Under the pieces are notes generated by a model, which had not been told where the DNA came from, searched no databases, and saw only the letters and a list, made by a program, of their open reading frames with translations. A stretch of DNA of 64,000 nt from Parapedobacter tibetensis (GTDB taxonomy: Bacteria > Bacteroidota > Bacteroidia > Sphingobacteriales > Sphingobacteriaceae): positions 378,778 through 442,777 of the forward strand of contig NZ_JAMXBE010000005.1 of the NCBI RefSeq assembly GCF_024704835.1, in the 5' to 3' direction. The position numbers were made by a program, and so were the translations under genes. Shown here one piece after another: positions 1-9,500 of the stretch; within the stretch, counting starts at the first letter, position 1, and each line of letters begins with the position of its first letter.

Positions 1-576
1 CTTTACCAGATTGCGTGGAATGTCTGTATTTTTTCCATACCTAGCCGCTACCTGGAACCCAAGTTTGGCCATAGCAGTATAGGAAGCTGGATCGCTTTTG
101 TTGGCTCCTTTTGGAATGGGGGTATAATCCCTCAGGCTGTTGTATGGATCGGCAGGATTATATTCCCCTGGATAATATTTGGACCTAAACCATGTTGGTA
201 CAATTTGCAAACATACCAATGTGGCAATGTCATGTTGTTTATTCCGCTCATAGATTTTGTCATAGCTAAATCGGTAATATCCTTCTTTTTCCTCTATCCG
301 TTCCCAATCAAGGTATTGCCGAAAGCCAGTAAAGGGCTGAATAAGCTGAAATTTCTGTTCATCAATGACATTTACACTACTGGTATATTCCCAGTCAAAA
401 CCATTGATTCCGAGCATGTTTTCAAAAGGGATACCTGTTGAAGGGGTGTTTCCGTTTTGCGGATTTTCAATTTCCCCTTCTTCATCAGATAGGCTAGGAG
501 GGATGATTTTTGAACAACTTGCCGAAAAATTCATTCCGATGACAGCCAGGTATATGAAAATCTCTTTGTATAGCAT
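1..576 (-). CDS. Glycosidase-like lipoprotein, partial at 3' end
   Basis: An open frame of 192 codons runs from an ATG at 574-576 off the left edge of the window, so the C-terminus is missing. The N-terminus is a lipoprotein signal: a short hydrophobic stretch, then SASCSK, where Cys20 would be lipidated. A Ser/Pro/Asn-rich linker follows, then FRQYLDWERIEEKEGYYRF and a segment with LVCLQIVPTW. This pattern (Arg-x-Tyr-x-x-Trp, Glu, Gly-x-Tyr-x-Phe) is typical of the first beta/alpha units of TIM-barrel glycoside hydrolases, so a surface polysaccharide-degrading role is inferred. No catalytic Glu can be assigned because that part is outside the window. It may belong to a polysaccharide-utilisation locus to the left. 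Confidence 0.6.
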   Translation of the reverse strand, partial: MLYKEIFIYLAVIGMNFSASCSKIIPPSLSDEEGEIENPQNGNTPSTGIPFENMLGINGFDWEYTSSVNVIDEQKFQLIQPFTGFRQYLDWERIEEKEGYYRFSYDKIYERNKQHDIATLVCLQIVPTWFRSKYYPGEYNPADPYNSLRDYTPIPKGANKSDPASYTAMAKLGFQVAARYGKNTDIPRNLVK

Positions 577-871
577 TTTTTATGGTTTTATTAACGATTA
601 ACGTAAGCAGTTTTGATCAACCTATTCCATTGCGCCTACAGAAGGAGGGCTACTCCACATATTCCCGTAAAAGTCTTCTTTGAGCAATGGAAAAATTCTA
701 TTGTTAAGTGTTTTAAAAGAGTAGACTTCCTTAAAAGAACGTAAACATCGATATTTTATTTCAACAATCCATACAAAGAAAGGAAATTTATGATAAAAAA
801 TGTCTTTATCCTTAACTGGGTTTCGATTAAGTTTAGGTTAAGTTATGGGGGATCAGCGACAGTAAATAGCT
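577..871. other. Intergenic gap between NRPS and glycosidase genes
   Basis: No convincing gene. On the minus strand, 622-837 stays open for about 71 codons and ends ...WSSPPSVGAME, but it has no ATG near its start and no recognised relatives, so it could be a gene remnant or chance. No clear terminator hairpin follows the NRPS stop codon at 872. Confidence 0.4.
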
Positions 872-3800
872 TTATGCTATATCATGGGTAGTATGGTCTC
901 GCTGAATCTTTTCATCTAAACACCGTTGGAGCGCAATTGCCAATGCTTGGTCATGAGGTGGGAGTATGAACGTCTTGTGGTCGCCCGGCACATCGTGTAC
1001 CTTAACACCCTTTTTCGCGAAGTTATTCCATCCAAGGTATTCGGGATCGTCCAAGAAGTATAACCGTTTGGTCACCCTAAACAAGTCAATTTGAATATCC
1101 AATGGCTCAATCCAGTAATTGTCATAAGCATTGAGGTAGCTCACCAAAATCTCTTTGTTGTAGGTGAAAGACTCCAGTTCGTTGTATGTCTTTTCGGTCA
1201 CCATATCTTTAATTTTTTCCAACAGGATCAGCCGCTGATAGGCTAGTGTCTCGGCTGGGTAGGCCATAAACGTCTTGACAAAGAATGGAATTTTCCTAAA
1301 CTGCCTGACGAGTTTCTGCGTAAACCACTTCAACCGGTTTTCATGGTGGATGTCATTGCTGGCCACGGTGTCGAAAATACCGACCATCTCCACCTGTTTC
1401 CCCATGGCAAGTAGCTGGCGTGCCATTTCGTAGACGATTTTGCCCCCGAGGGAATAGCCCGCTAGGCAGTACGGTCCATCTGGGTTGCCGACCAAAATCT
1501 CTTGGATGTATTTGTCGGCTATCTGTTGCATATTGTCAAACAGCGTGGCCTCGCCGTTTAGGCCCAAAGCCTGCATGGCATATACCGGTTGGTCCTCGTC
1601 GAGGTACTTTGCCATCGACTGGAAAACCAGCACATTGAGGCCCCCACCGTGTACCAAGTAAATAGGGGGCTTAGTGCCTTCAGTCCGTATGGGCACTAGG
1701 GAATCCCACTTGACCTGCTCATCATCGCCGCTTATGAGTTTGGAGAGCTTGGCAATGGTGGGGTTTTCGAATAGGCTGGAAAGTGGCAGCCGGATACCGC
1801 GTTGTTTTTCGATGGCAAGCATCACTTTCACAGCTATTAACGAATAACCACCAAGCTCGAAGAAATCGCTATGTACACCCACCACCTCAAGCCCCAAAGC
1901 TTCTTCCCATATGTCGGCAAGGAACAGTTCGGTGGCATTACGAGGGGCAACAAAATCAGCAATTTGTTGGCTTTGGTCCACGGAAAGCAGCGATGGGGAA
2001 GGAAGCGCTTTCCGGTCAATTTTTCCACTAGGGGTCGTGGGGAAATGGTTGATAGCAACGATGGTATGGGGAACCATATAGTCGGGCAATGTCCGCGCAA
2101 GCGCGAGTTTCCATGTTTTAAGTTGCGTCTCCGCTATGGCCTCCGGCAAGATGGCGGGCGATGATCCGGGAGAAACGGATGTTGGATGGTTTTTCAATAA
2201 GACATAGGCTACCAATCGCTTCACGCCTGCGGTATCTTCGATCAACTGCACTACCGATTCGCCGATGCCTTCCAGTTTGGTCAGCTCCGATTCGATTTCA
2301 CCCAATTCGACCCGATACCCTCTAATTTTCACTTGCGAATCGCCTCTTCCAAGGAAGACAAGGTTTCCCCCGCCATCGTATTGGGCAAGGTCCCCGGTAC
2401 GGTAAATGCGCGTAGCCTTGCCATTGGTGGTGATCTCCATAAAACGTTCTGCGGTCAAGTGGGGTGCCCCGAGGTATCCATCCGCTAAGGCAACGCCCTC
2501 TACGCATAATTCGCCTATTTCCCCGGCACCTACGGGTTGCTGGTTTGTATCCAATAGGTGGATGCGGGTGTTGTATATGGGTGTTCCAATTGTGGGTATG
2601 GCTGGCCAATTGGCAGGATTTCCATCCAATTTCAATGCCGTCACCACATGGGTTTCGGTTGGTCCATAGTGGTTGCTCAGTGAGGCGTTTGGCAGGTGCG
2701 AAAAAAACCTAGCCACCTTGTCGGTAATTTTTAGTTGCTCACCAGCGGTAATCACTTCCCGCAGGCCGACTGGGAAGATATCGCTCGTACAGCCGTATTC
2801 TGCCAGTGCATGCAGCGCCACGAAGGGTAGGAATATCCGGTTGACGCTTTCCTTGTCGATATGCCTGAGCAGTTCCGGTATGTCGTAACGCATTTCCTCG
2901 GGGATGAGGCATAACGTGCCTCCTGTGGTGAGGGTCGAAAAGATTTCCTGAAAAGAGACATCGAACGTAATGGGTGCAAATTGTAGGGTCTTTGTATGCA
3001 TATCTGCATTGGAATGTTCCCGATGCCATAGTAGTAGGTTGGTCAATGCGCGTTGGCCCATGGCTACACCTTTGGGTTTGCCCGTAGAGCCTGATGTGTG
3101 CAGCACGTAAGCCATCGCATCATCGGGGATTGCAATGTCCGAAAGTTGATCCAAAGCGGTTTGTGCTGCTCGGGCAAAGTCTTCCAACGACACGATCGGT
3201 TGGTCACAATCATGTTGATGGATCAATGCTTGGTGTACGACGATGCATTTCAAATCGGCTTGGGCCGTGATGGCCGCAATACGCTGCTTAGGGAATGTGA
3301 TATCTAGGGGTACATAGGTAGCACCTATCCGGAGGATGGCGGTCACCATGGCCACCAGGTCAAACCCTCGGTACAGCGAGATGCCAACACGATCACCCGT
3401 ATTTACCCCCATTGCCAACAGTTGGTTGGCATATCGGCCAGACATGGACAATAGCTCTCCATAGGTCATCGATTCGCCCTCATGTTCCAATGCGACGCGT
3501 TCACTGTATTGTTGCAGCGCAGTATTTATCCAGGTCGTTAACGAGGTCTCGAGTGCGCGTTCTCGGTAAAGCTGGTCTGCCCACCATGCCGATGTATGTT
3601 GTGTTTCCTTGGTTTTTGGTGGTAGGGGAAACGTGGCAGGGAAATACTTAAGCAACGCCCTGCGGTCTATTACGTCTGATTTGTTTTTAGGTAATTTATC
3701 GAGTTCGATCCATTTTTCGGGGATGGACAGTGTGGCATCATCTTCGCGCAAGGCCGATTTCCAGCCGTTAACGATTTCTTGTGGCAGAAACGGCGTGCTT

Positions 3801-6511
3801 CCATGTGGAAGATTGGTGAATGTATCCAATGCCACTCCTGCTAGTACGATGCCAGTAGGGGGGGCTGGAACGGCTTTTCCGAGGGACTGCGGAATGAATA
3901 CGGCTTCTATAAGTCCGTCCGTACCGTCCGTCGACCAGCGTACATGGGTGTTGAACCCGTGTTTTTCGCCAACACGCCAAAGTGTATTGGGGAGAATTCC
4001 TTCACCTTCGGCAGTTGCTTGAAATTGGCCGATGGTATCGTCATCTGCCGCTGCCACCATGAAATGGTGCAATGCCACATCCCGGCGCAAACGCGGGTTG
4101 GGGATATGGGTAAGGCAGATGATCTCATTGTGGTTATGTGTCAATAAATGGTCTAGCGCTTCAGCAGACTGCCAAGAGTTGGTAAGAGTAGGGGAAACCA
4201 CGCTTATTTCATCCGTGGTATGCAACCACACGTCATAGTGGTATTTGGTGGTTTCGTTATCCAGCATTCCCTTGCGCAACTGCACGTCCACCGCCGTTAT
4301 TTCAGGTATAAATGTGGGCAATAGGTAAAAATATCCAGGGTCTATGGTCAACTCATGTTCAAGCTTCACCCGGTTTTGGACGATTTTCTTGAATTGGCCT
4401 ACCATGGTCTTCGGATTGGAGCGCTGCAACTGGTCACCTGCGTGGAACAGGGGTAGCGAGTTTTTACCCTGCACATCCCCAATAAATACGCAGCCCTTTT
4501 CCATATGACTTACCGCCTGAATAATCAGGTTGTATAGATACTGGTAATTGGGGAAATATTGACTTACACTATGTACAAGTATAAGATCAGTAGGTTGTTC
4601 CGGAAGATGGCTGAAGTCATCCGCATCGCGCACGAAAGCGGTGATATGGTTTAACGGCCTATCCGCGTCGCTGGAAAGCTTGTTTTTCAGGTCGGTGATG
4701 GCCGTTTCCGCATAGTCGGTTGCGATATACGATGTCACGTGTGGAGCAAGCTCAAAAATGAGCTGCCCGGCCCCACATCCTACTTCCAATATATGCCGAG
4801 GTGCCACCGCAAGAATCCGCTCAATGGATTGCTGCATCCATTCTTCGGCTTGTTGCTTTACTGTTTCATCTTGCGACCCTAATTGTTCGGCCACGACCAA
4901 GTCAAGGTTCTGTCCCTTGTTCTCGGCCGTTCCACCGGCGTTGGCGGCCATGTCATACAGCAAGTTCCATTTTTCTTTCCATGAAGACTGCCCGGCCTCC
5001 AACGTATCATGCCTCATCGTAAAGTATGTCACCATCTGTCCACTATCCCGGGCAACAACCGCTTCGTTAATGCCTGGAAGTTTGGTAAGTGCCAGTTCGA
5101 CGGTGGTGTCCGCTATACCGCTTTCAGATTGGTTTACGGAATTGGTAGATCCGATGGTTGAAATGCTCGCTTCGGGATGATCGGCAAGTTCTGCCAGGAA
5201 GTTAATGAAACGCCGTATCCAGCGTTGAATGGTTTGTTCTTTAAACAGGTTGGTATTATATGACCATTCCAATACCATGGATCCCGCAGACCCGGTCACA
5301 TTCAAATACAATTCAAAATTCTCGAACGACCGTGGATTGGAGGCCAATTCGTGTTTCAGTTCCGCAAAAGCAACGCGGCTATCCATTCCCATATCCACAT
5401 TGAAGACGACCGAGACCAACGGTATATAGCCGGGTTTCCGTGGGGGATTGAGCTTTTTCAACAAGCTACCGAAAGTAATCCGTTGATAATCGAGGTCGCT
5501 AAGCAATTCGGACTTTCGCTGTTTTATGTAGTGTAATACGCTCTTCGCTTGATCAATCCTGGCGCGAATGGGTAGGAAATTGACGCAATGGCCAACCAGT
5601 TCAAAGCGTCCGGTTGCGGCCTGCCCAGAGGCAGGCAAACCCACTACCAGATCATCCTGATGGGTGATGTCGCGAAGAAACAGTTCGAACGAAGAAAGTA
5701 GTGTGGTCACCAAGTTGGCACCAGCAGCTAAACCCAGTTTTTTGATCTTGTCGACTAGTTGGTTGTCCAAAGGCCGGTCTATCCGGTTGCCATTGTAAGT
5801 CCGCATAACTGGCCTTGGCAGGTCAATAGGCAATTCGACCACCGGTACGACATCCTCAAATTTCCGAAGCCAATACGCTTCTGTTTCCTGGTATTCAGGA
5901 GTACGGAGGTAGTTTTTTGCATCCAACGCATATAAGCGCATGGACTCCGGTGCATCCAATTGAGGTGCGTTAGCGCCCACAAGCGACGAATAGATTTTGC
6001 CAAGGTCTTCAAGGAGGATGCCGAAGGACCACCCGTCGCAGATAATGTGGTGTGCTGTGATGCGGAGTACGTGCTTGATTTCATGGAGTTTTATCACATG
6101 GAACCGGATAAGTGGCCCTTTTTCCAGATCGAATGGAAGGGAAGAGTCCTCCTCCGCCAGTTGCGTCAGTTCTTGTTGGCGATCGGGAGAATCGGCGAGA
6201 TCCACGTGTGTAATTGACGGATGCTTTTCGTTATAGACGAACATTTCCTCCCCATCGTGGCTGAAGGTAGCCCGCAAGGCTTCATGCCGCCCGATGACAA
6301 TAAGGATTGATGCCACCAGGCTAGGAATATCCAATACGCCGTCGAAGCGGATAGTTATCGATTCGTTATATGCACAGTTTGCGTCATCCGCACCCAAGGC
6401 GCATGCCAACCAGATTTCCTGCTGCGATTCGCTTATAGGGATGACTTTCTCCAATTCTCCGTCCGCAAACGGATTGAAATCAACGGGTATGAGCTTGTAA
6501 TCCAGTTCCAT
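872..6511 (-). CDS. NRPS module: C - MT (in vestigial A) - A - PCP - TE
   Basis: Terminal module of the hybrid assembly line (1879 aa). Order: condensation domain (~20-450) with HHIICDG at 154-160. Next comes a segment (~455-945) with a SAM-dependent methyltransferase (ILEVGCGAGQL near 574), flanked by what looks like the C-terminal subdomain of an adenylation domain, ending in an A10-like NKSDVIDRRAL. A complete adenylation domain follows (~985-1500; HTSGSTGKPKG, YGPTETH, YRTGDL, GKIDRKAL). Then a carrier domain with Ser1557 in LGGYSL, and a type I thioesterase with Ser1687 in GYSLGG and His1845. Specificity positions read by eye give DVQFIAHVVK, close to the known proline code DVQLIAHVVK, so Pro is the inferred substrate. 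It starts 3 nt after the upstream synthase stop and is surely co-transcribed. Odd: the first A domain lacks its whole large core (A1-A7), leaving only its MT-bearing subdomain. Confidence 0.9.
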   Translation of the reverse strand: MELDYKLIPVDFNPFADGELEKVIPISESQQEIWLACALGADDANCAYNESITIRFDGVLDIPSLVASILIVIGRHEALRATFSHDGEEMFVYNEKHPSITHVDLADSPDRQQELTQLAEEDSSLPFDLEKGPLIRFHVIKLHEIKHVLRITAHHIICDGWSFGILLEDLGKIYSSLVGANAPQLDAPESMRLYALDAKNYLRTPEYQETEAYWLRKFEDVVPVVELPIDLPRPVMRTYNGNRIDRPLDNQLVDKIKKLGLAAGANLVTTLLSSFELFLRDITHQDDLVVGLPASGQAATGRFELVGHCVNFLPIRARIDQAKSVLHYIKQRKSELLSDLDYQRITFGSLLKKLNPPRKPGYIPLVSVVFNVDMGMDSRVAFAELKHELASNPRSFENFELYLNVTGSAGSMVLEWSYNTNLFKEQTIQRWIRRFINFLAELADHPEASISTIGSTNSVNQSESGIADTTVELALTKLPGINEAVVARDSGQMVTYFTMRHDTLEAGQSSWKEKWNLLYDMAANAGGTAENKGQNLDLVVAEQLGSQDETVKQQAEEWMQQSIERILAVAPRHILEVGCGAGQLIFELAPHVTSYIATDYAETAITDLKNKLSSDADRPLNHITAFVRDADDFSHLPEQPTDLILVHSVSQYFPNYQYLYNLIIQAVSHMEKGCVFIGDVQGKNSLPLFHAGDQLQRSNPKTMVGQFKKIVQNRVKLEHELTIDPGYFYLLPTFIPEITAVDVQLRKGMLDNETTKYHYDVWLHTTDEISVVSPTLTNSWQSAEALDHLLTHNHNEIICLTHIPNPRLRRDVALHHFMVAAADDDTIGQFQATAEGEGILPNTLWRVGEKHGFNTHVRWSTDGTDGLIEAVFIPQSLGKAVPAPPTGIVLAGVALDTFTNLPHGSTPFLPQEIVNGWKSALREDDATLSIPEKWIELDKLPKNKSDVIDRRALLKYFPATFPLPPKTKETQHTSAWWADQLYRERALETSLTTWINTALQQYSERVALEHEGESMTYGELLSMSGRYANQLLAMGVNTGDRVGISLYRGFDLVAMVTAILRIGATYVPLDITFPKQRIAAITAQADLKCIVVHQALIHQHDCDQPIVSLEDFARAAQTALDQLSDIAIPDDAMAYVLHTSGSTGKPKGVAMGQRALTNLLLWHREHSNADMHTKTLQFAPITFDVSFQEIFSTLTTGGTLCLIPEEMRYDIPELLRHIDKESVNRIFLPFVALHALAEYGCTSDIFPVGLREVITAGEQLKITDKVARFFSHLPNASLSNHYGPTETHVVTALKLDGNPANWPAIPTIGTPIYNTRIHLLDTNQQPVGAGEIGELCVEGVALADGYLGAPHLTAERFMEITTNGKATRIYRTGDLAQYDGGGNLVFLGRGDSQVKIRGYRVELGEIESELTKLEGIGESVVQLIEDTAGVKRLVAYVLLKNHPTSVSPGSSPAILPEAIAETQLKTWKLALARTLPDYMVPHTIVAINHFPTTPSGKIDRKALPSPSLLSVDQSQQIADFVAPRNATELFLADIWEEALGLEVVGVHSDFFELGGYSLIAVKVMLAIEKQRGIRLPLSSLFENPTIAKLSKLISGDDEQVKWDSLVPIRTEGTKPPIYLVHGGGLNVLVFQSMAKYLDEDQPVYAMQALGLNGEATLFDNMQQIADKYIQEILVGNPDGPYCLAGYSLGGKIVYEMARQLLAMGKQVEMVGIFDTVASNDIHHENRLKWFTQKLVRQFRKIPFFVKTFMAYPAETLAYQRLILLEKIKDMVTEKTYNELESFTYNKEILVSYLNAYDNYWIEPLDIQIDLFRVTKRLYFLDDPEYLGWNNFAKKGVKVHDVPGDHKTFILPPHDQALAIALQRCLDEKIQRDHTTHDIA

Positions 6512-6514
6512 GAG

Positions 6515-9500
6515 TTAATTAAGCTGTTCGACTTGTAGGTATTTGCCCGGATGTTGTTCATCCTCGATGAACCATGCGGGGTTCCCCGCCATATCCTTAC
6601 CAAGCCTTGCGTTGGCTATGGGCGGTAGGTTATCCAAATCGAGCTCGCCCATGGTAGGGATAAATCCCACCTTCACCAATTCATGAACACTACCCTCGAA
6701 GGCATGGACGATCTGCTTGATATCTTCATCGGTATGTGCCGTGGTCAGGAAGCAAGGGAAACCATCAAGGATATGGATACCGCGGATACGCATTGCCGTA
6801 AACAGCAATTCACCATAGGCGTATTCCCCATGGTATTTTACTTTCCACAATGACCCAAATTGGGCGATGTATAACGGTATCTGGTACTTTTGGCAAACGC
6901 TATTCAGCTCATCGACGAGCGCTTTTGTTTGGTTAGTGAGGTTTTCTTGCAGTTGCGGGCCCTGAGCCTTGAGATATTCCAATGAGGCTTTGGTGGCAGC
7001 CAGTGCCAAGGGATGGCGCACAAAGGTGCCCGCGAAATAGGTAACACCTACTTCTGGCACGGAATCGTTGCCGTATTCCCAGTATCCGCCATCCAGCGCA
7101 TCCATGAATGCCCGTTTCCCAGCGATTACGCCGACCGACATTCCTGAGCCCACCACTTTTCCGTAGGTAGCCAAATCGGCCTCGATTCCCCAAAGGTGCT
7201 GCATGCCATGTAGGTGCATGCGGAATCCTGTGATGACTTCATCGAAGATAAGCGCTGTGCCTGATTCCGTAGTGATTTTACGCAATTCCTTTACAAATTC
7301 GACCGGTTGAAATTCCGGTCTGCGACTTTGGACGGGTTCCACCAATACAGCCGCCAGCTCATGCGCGCGCTCACGGATAATTTGGAGCGATTCCGGTGTG
7401 CCGTAATCGAGGATGAGCATGTTTTGCACGGCTTCGGGCATGATCCCGGACGCAGCAGGGAAAGTTTTCAGTTTCTTCGTGCCCCGCACGATCACTTCAT
7501 CCACAATACCATGGTACGAATTTGAAAAAGCGACAATCGTAGACCTTCCGGTTATGGTGCGGGCTATTCGCATAGCACCCAATACCGCTTCTGACCCGGT
7601 GTTGCATAAGGCTGCGCGGTCCATATGCGTCAATTCACATATCAATTCACAGACTTCGCCGGCCTTCTCGTGTTGCGGCCCGATTTCATAGCCTTCGTCG
7701 ATCTGTTGGTGCAGGGCGTTAGCGATAAAGTCGGGCTGGTAGCCGAGCATGTTAGAGCCGAAACCATTCAATGCATCGATGTACTCATTCCCATCAATGT
7801 CCCACAACCTGCATCCTTTTGAACGGTTTACCACGATGGAATACACCATCTCCTTAGTGGCGGGCTTGAAGCCCGATACTACCCTCGGGTCGGCCATGCG
7901 CGTGCGATGCGCCTGTGCATAGGCTTTACTTTTTGCGGTTTTGGCTACATACCGAGCGATGAGATCGGCCAGGTACCGCTCTTGTTCTTCGTTTAGTGCG
8001 GAGGATTGCCTTTCAATGCGTGCTGTCGCCCCGAAAGGCTTCTTGAGCGCTGCCATTTCTTCTGCGGCCAACGTGGTATCGGTAGGTGTGGTGCGGGTTT
8101 CGCTCACTACAGATTGGATAACTGGTACCGGTTTCCCGTTTTGATGTGCAGCCATCGGCTGTTGGAAGCTCATCGATGCCGACCCTTGCAGTAAAGCAAT
8201 CTGTTGAGATATTAAACTGATTTGTTGTGATATAAGGCTTATGGGATCCAGTTGTTGTGTAGCTGTATCGGCCACCTTTTGCGGAATACGGTTCATAGCG
8301 TTTGAGTACGAAGGCATTACGGGAGCCGTATTGAATTCCTGAGGCAATGGCGTCGACGGGCTCACCGGTGGTTGGTAAGACTCGGTAGGTAGGTGCTTAT
8401 CTAAGTACTCGCCAAGCAAGTTAAGGTTGTGGTATTCTTCGTTTAGCTTACGGAATGTGATAGGCAGGCCAAATTCTTTCTTTAAGCTTTGGGCAATTTG
8501 GGTCAACAGGAGTGAATCAAAACCGATTTCGATAAAGGTGGCGTGCAGCGGTGCATCTGCGATATCTATGCCAGAAGCTTCCTCCAATAGGGTCTTTACG
8601 TTGTTGATTAATAAATCTTTCCTCATGATTATATTACCTCTTAATTTACTATCTTCTTTGATGATTTTGTCGGTATCTTTTTCTGGTCCTATCCAATGAT
8701 ACTTTCTATCATGCGCATAGGTAGGCGCCGTATGGATGGTCTTAGGTTGCGCTGGGAGATGAATTTCATCCCAATGCGGTACGATGCCATGTGTCCATAA
8801 TTGTCCGAGCGATTGGTACATGGCGTAGTATTCGCCGCTTTCGTGAGCATATAGGCCTCCTATGGATTTTTGGGCCAATGCGGCTCCATGCTGTTTAGCC
8901 AATGTGGAGGTCACCTGGCCGGGCCCGGCTTCAAGATAGATGGGGTGTAATTCCTGTTCGAGGAAGAGGAGCGCTTCAGAAAACCGCACGGTAGCCACTA
9001 TGTGATGCGCCCAATACGCGGGATCGGTAGCCTGCTCATCTTTCAGCCAGCTTCCGCTCACCGTGGATACGATGGGCATTTTGGGAATATGTAGGGATAT
9101 GCGGGCTACCTCCGACTTGAAATCTTCCAAAATAGGCTGCATCATGCTGGAGTGGAACGCGTGACTCGTATGCAGCGGTTTGCAGGCAATCCCATGGCTT
9201 TCCAATAGCGCTGCGAAATCGGCAATGGGCTGGTCTGGCCCAGTCACCACACAGAGGTTTGGGGCATTGATGGCCGCGATGGATAGCTCGGCAGGTAATA
9301 TCGTGGCTACCCGATCGGCGGCGGCGCGTACGGACAGCATGCTCCCGTGATCAACCGAACTGGTAAGTCTGCCCCTCGTGGTAATCAGCCTCAATGCATC
9401 TTTCAATGAAAACACTCCGGCAAGGTGGGCAGCAACGAATTCTCCGATGCTATGGCCAATGTAGGCCGTAGGCTTGATGCCCCAGCTCATCCATAGTTTT

